A stretch of 64,000 bases of DNA from Flavobacteriaceae bacterium. GTDB lineage: Bacteria; Bacteroidota; Bacteroidia; Flavobacteriales; Flavobacteriaceae. Made by a program: the position numbers and the translations under genes. Positions 61,114-64,000 of this stretch are shown here, in pieces. Below the pieces are notes generated by a model. It was not told the origin of the DNA. It saw only the letters and a program-made list of their open reading frames with translations, and ran no database searches. Within the stretch, counting starts at the first letter, position 1. Each line of letters begins with the position of its first letter. Where the stretch lies: the NCBI GenBank assembly GCA_018669795.1, contig JABHSQ010000005.1, positions 248,001-312,000 on the forward strand, given 5' to 3'.

Positions 61114-61572
61114 CTATAGAATATTATTTACCTTTTCGTTATGTAAAACCATAGTGGTTTGGGTGCTTTGTATATAATCTAAGGTAGATAATCGATCGAG
61201 AATAAAAACTCTTAACTCATCAGAATCCTTTACTGCTACATGCAAAATAAAATCATTGTCACCTGCCATGTGAAATAATTGAAGAACACCTGGCAACTGA
61301 GAAGCTTTTTTTATAAAATCTCCAATTACCGAACGATGTTGCTTGTTCAGCTTAATGGCTAACATTACCTCAATATTAAGGCCCAGTTTTTTTTGATCAA
61401 TATGAACAGAAGTCCCTTTAAAATATCCCTTCTGGGTTAGTTTTTTAATTCGATCGTGTGTGCTAGATTGTGCAATTTCAATTTTTGCAGCAATCTCTTT
61501 GTTTGAAAGCCGTGCATTATTCAGTAATAGACTTAAAATCTGAATATCTTTCGAGTCCAATTCTTTTTTCAT
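61114..61572 (-). CDS. Lrp/AsnC-family transcriptional regulator
   Basis: 152 residues. N-terminal helix-turn-helix (LDSKDIQILSLLLNNARLSN, AAKIEIAQSSTHDRIKKL) and a RAM/AsnC ligand-binding domain (VMLAIKLNKQHRSVIGDFIK, VLQLFHMAGDNDFILHVAVK). Such proteins sense amino acids as octamers or dimers. It is divergent from thrB-thrC, and an inverted repeat lies in the shared spacer, so control of itself and of threonine synthesis is plausible. Confidence 0.93.
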   Translation of the reverse strand: MKKELDSKDIQILSLLLNNARLSNKEIAAKIEIAQSSTHDRIKKLTQKGYFKGTSVHIDQKKLGLNIEVMLAIKLNKQHRSVIGDFIKKASQLPGVLQLFHMAGDNDFILHVAVKDSDELRVFILDRLSTLDYIQSTQTTMVLHNEKVNNIL

Positions 61573-61608
61573 AGTAATATCGAATATATTTAGGTTTAAT
61601 TAAAGTAT

Positions 61609-61654
61609 GGACAAATATTATTGTGCATATATGTCTTTTTTCAGATATTTGTTC
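61609..61654. promoter_or_regulatory. Inverted repeat in the Lrp-thrB spacer
   Basis: GGACAAATAT (61609-61618) and ATATTTGTTC (61645-61654) are inverted copies with one mismatch, 26 bases apart in an AT-rich spacer. Lrp-type proteins bind paired sites of this kind. Inference only. Confidence 0.4.
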
Positions 61655-61718
61655 AAATATAGTTAAATATATGGAATTAAATACAAGTATCTTATAATCA
61701 ATCTTGTTCCAAATACAG

Positions 61719-62639
61719 ATGAATGAAATAAAAATATTTTCTCCCGCAACGGTTGCCAATGTAGCCTGTGGATATGATGTACTAGGTTTTTGCTTAGATG
61801 CAGTAGGAGATGAGATGCTTATTAGAAAAGTCAATAAAAAAGGCATTCGAATTACTAAAATTGAAGGATTCGATCTCCCTTTTAAAACTGAATTAAATGT
61901 TGCTGGAGTTTCTGCTCTAGCGATGTATGAAACGCTTCAACCAGATTGTGGTTTCGAAATTGAAATCTATAAAAATATAAAACCTGGAAGTGGTATTGGT
62001 AGTAGTGCAGCGAGTGCTGTTGGAAGTGTTTTTGGAATGAATGCGCTTTTAGGAAGCCCTTATAATAAAACCGAACTCACCCAATTTGCTATGAAAGGGG
62101 AAGCCTTGGCTAGTAAATGTGAACATGCAGATAATTTAGCACCTGCTTTGTTTGGAGGTTTTACCCTAGTAAAAAGCCTATCGCCTTTAGAAATTTTAGA
62201 AATTCCATCTCCAGATAAATTATATACAACCATTATTCACCCACAAATAGAGGTTAAAACAGCAGATTCTAGAGCCATTCTTCCAAAAGAAGTAAAGCTT
62301 CAAGAAGCGATTGTTCAATGGGCAAACTTTGGAAGTTTGATCCATAGTTTACATACTAACAATTACCAATTAATGAAAAGATCCTTGCATGATGCCATTA
62401 TAGAACCTCACAGAAGTAAGTTAATTCCGTTTTACAAGGAAGTTAAACAAGCAGCGCTAAATGCAGGAGCTTTGGGTACTAATATTTCTGGTTCGGGGCC
62501 TTCTATTTTTTCTTTATGTAAAGGAATTGAAACTGCAACCTTGGTAAGCGATGCTATAAAAAAAGTATATTTAAGCACAGGGATTAAATTTGATATTCAC
62601 ATCTCAAAAATTAATATTGAAGGGATTAAAGTGCTATGA
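61719..62639 (+). CDS. thrB: Homoserine kinase
   Basis: 306 residues from the ATG at 61719 (MNEIKIFSPATVANVACGYD), the usual family start; an in-frame TTG 15 bases earlier is less likely. GHMP kinase with ATP loop KPGSGIGSSAASAVGSVFG (about 93-111) and a C-terminal GTNISGSGPSIF. It phosphorylates homoserine in threonine synthesis. 48 bases before thrC. The aspartokinase/homoserine dehydrogenase gene that often precedes thrB in Bacteroidota is not here. Confidence 0.95.
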   Translation: MNEIKIFSPATVANVACGYDVLGFCLDAVGDEMLIRKVNKKGIRITKIEGFDLPFKTELNVAGVSALAMYETLQPDCGFEIEIYKNIKPGSGIGSSAASAVGSVFGMNALLGSPYNKTELTQFAMKGEALASKCEHADNLAPALFGGFTLVKSLSPLEILEIPSPDKLYTTIIHPQIEVKTADSRAILPKEVKLQEAIVQWANFGSLIHSLHTNNYQLMKRSLHDAIIEPHRSKLIPFYKEVKQAALNAGALGTNISGSGPSIFSLCKGIETATLVSDAIKKVYLSTGIKFDIHISKINIEGIKVL

Positions 62640-62687
62640 GGTAAACCGGAAACATTCCCAATCGAACGCTAGAAAAACAAACAAACA

Positions 62688-63983
62688 ATGAAATACTACA
62701 GTTTAAATAAAAAAGCAGCTAATGTATCTTTTAAAGATGCTGTTATTAAAGGATTGGCTCCAGATAAAGGATTGTATTTTCCCGAACAAATTACCCCCTT
62801 ATCAAAAGCATTTTTTGAGAACATTGATAGGCTATCTCATTCTGAAATTGCCTTCGAAGCCATCAAGCAATTTGTATCTCCAGAAATTCCAACAGATGTT
62901 TTAAAAACCATTATAGAAGAAACACTTTCTTTTGATTTCCCCGTCGTGGAATTCAATAAAAATATTTCAACTTTAGAACTATTTCACGGACCAACGATGG
63001 CATTTAAAGATGTTGGTGCTCGTTTTATGGCACGTTGTTTAGGCTATTTTAATAAAAATAATAACAATGAAGTGACCGTCCTAGTAGCTACCTCTGGCGA
63101 TACAGGTGCAGCTGTAGCAAATGGGTTTTTAGGGGTCAAAAATGTAAAAGTAGTAATACTATACCCGAGTGGTAAAGTGAGTGCCATTCAAGAAAAACAA
63201 TTAACGACCCATGGGCAAAACATCAGCGCTCTAGAAGTTAAGGGTACCTTTGATGATTGTCAAGCCATGGTTAAAACTGCTTTTTTAGATAAAAAACTTA
63301 CCGATATGATGCAGTTAACTTCTGCAAATTCTATCAATGTTGCACGTTGGTTGCCACAATTGTTTTATTTTATGTTTGCATACAGAAGATTACATAAAAA
63401 GCATAAAGACCTTGTTTTTTCTGTGCCAAGTGGAAATTTTGGAAATGTCTGTGCAGGAATTATGGCACAACAGTTAGGTTTGCCTATTAAACATTTTATA
63501 GCATCAAATAATGACAACAATGTCGTAACAAAATATTTAAGGACAGCGCTATACAAACCGGAGCCATCTGTGCAAACCATAAGTAATGCGATGGATGTAG
63601 GGGATCCAAGTAACTTTATTCGCATTCAAGAACTATATAAAAATAATTTTGAGACCCTAAAAGAAAACCTCTCGTCGTTTAGTTTTTCCAATAAGGAAAC
63701 CAAGGCAGCGATGTTAGAAATTTATAACCGTTATAATTATGTTGCTGATCCACATGGGGCAGTTGGTTATTTGGGATGTAAAGCTTATTTAGAAAAGAAT
63801 CCAACTGCTTATTGTGTGTTTTTTGAAACTGCACATCCCACTAAATTTTTAGACATTGTAGAAGCGGTGGTCAAAAAGGAACAAGTCCTACCACCACAAA
63901 TTAAATCGGTAATGGGAAAAATTAAAGAAGCAATCACAATAGTTACCTACGAGGATTTAAAACATTATTTATTAAATTCTTAG
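62688..63983 (+). CDS. thrC: Threonine synthase
   Basis: 431 residues. PLP lysine in HGPTMAFKDVGARFMAR (about 100-116), VLVATSGDTGAAVANGFLG, LTSANSINVARWLPQ, SVPSGNFGNVCAG. It converts phosphohomoserine to threonine. Full length, co-transcribed with thrB. The remaining 17 bases of the window contain nothing recognisable. Confidence 0.96.
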   Translation: MKYYSLNKKAANVSFKDAVIKGLAPDKGLYFPEQITPLSKAFFENIDRLSHSEIAFEAIKQFVSPEIPTDVLKTIIEETLSFDFPVVEFNKNISTLELFHGPTMAFKDVGARFMARCLGYFNKNNNNEVTVLVATSGDTGAAVANGFLGVKNVKVVILYPSGKVSAIQEKQLTTHGQNISALEVKGTFDDCQAMVKTAFLDKKLTDMMQLTSANSINVARWLPQLFYFMFAYRRLHKKHKDLVFSVPSGNFGNVCAGIMAQQLGLPIKHFIASNNDNNVVTKYLRTALYKPEPSVQTISNAMDVGDPSNFIRIQELYKNNFETLKENLSSFSFSNKETKAAMLEIYNRYNYVADPHGAVGYLGCKAYLEKNPTAYCVFFETAHPTKFLDIVEAVVKKEQVLPPQIKSVMGKIKEAITIVTYEDLKHYLLNS

Positions 63984-64000
63984 TTGAGTTTGATACATTA

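Noticed and set aside
61517-61846. 109-codon minus-strand frame across the Lrp-thrB spacer
   Set aside because: It overlaps the starts of both real genes in other frames and shows no protein-like pattern.

Overview
The window is chromosomal DNA from a member of the Bacteroidota, most likely a marine or aquatic Flavobacteriaceae. The signs are very AT-rich coding sequence and spacers, a type IX secretion (T9SS) C-terminal sorting domain, CarboxypepD_reg-type TonB-dependent receptors, DUF4252 lipoproteins, a bare rpsF-rpsR-rplI operon, and promoters of the Bacteroidota type (TTTG, about 19 bases, TAnnTTTG) in front of rpsF and ferritin. No rRNA, intact tRNA, CRISPR array, prophage or intact insertion sequence was seen.

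Layout. 1-6000: end of a TonB-dependent receptor and its beta-propeller surface lipoprotein (BtuG-like pair), a phytase-like and an S41 peptidase lipoprotein pair, and an ECF sigma / anti-sigma / DUF4252 x2 cassette. 6000-15400: housekeeping genes (purB, sirtuin, trmH, rdgB, a DEAD-box helicase with a structured leader, aldehyde dehydrogenase) with one gene remnant beside purB. 15447-18544: FdhD and an FdhF/YdeP-type molybdoenzyme. 18753-28400: CatA-like acetyltransferase, serine hydrolase, a T9SS-exported hydrolase, ferritin, rlmH, nadC, yihY, priA and a dead LytTR response regulator. 28500-36765: ribosomal protein operon, Oar-like TonB receptor, ABC permease, hisS.

36822-46428 is the most interesting block. 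Two convergent gene runs meet with one base between stop codons. The plus-strand run is patatin-barrel phospholipase, sulfotransferase and START-domain protein. The minus-strand run is HAD phosphatase, 3beta-HSD-like SDR, steroid 5alpha-reductase family enzyme, RND/MMPL transporter and LolA-like carrier. Together they resemble a toolkit for modifying and moving a steroid-like or other polycyclic or isoprenoid lipid. The RND gene begins behind a run of 13 A on its own strand that puts its best ATG out of frame by one base.

46478-64000 is more accessory in character. It holds a truncated photolyase gene behind TIGR03643 with a perfect inverted repeat upstream, a gene-poor scar with two perfect 50-bp tandem repeats, an MHS-family transporter, mqo, a sulfite dehydrogenase / cytochrome c / rhodanese / sterol-desaturase-family run, several orphan small or secreted proteins separated by copies of a dispersed palindromic repeat, a CocE-type hydrolase, and a divergent Lrp-family regulator beside thrB-thrC.
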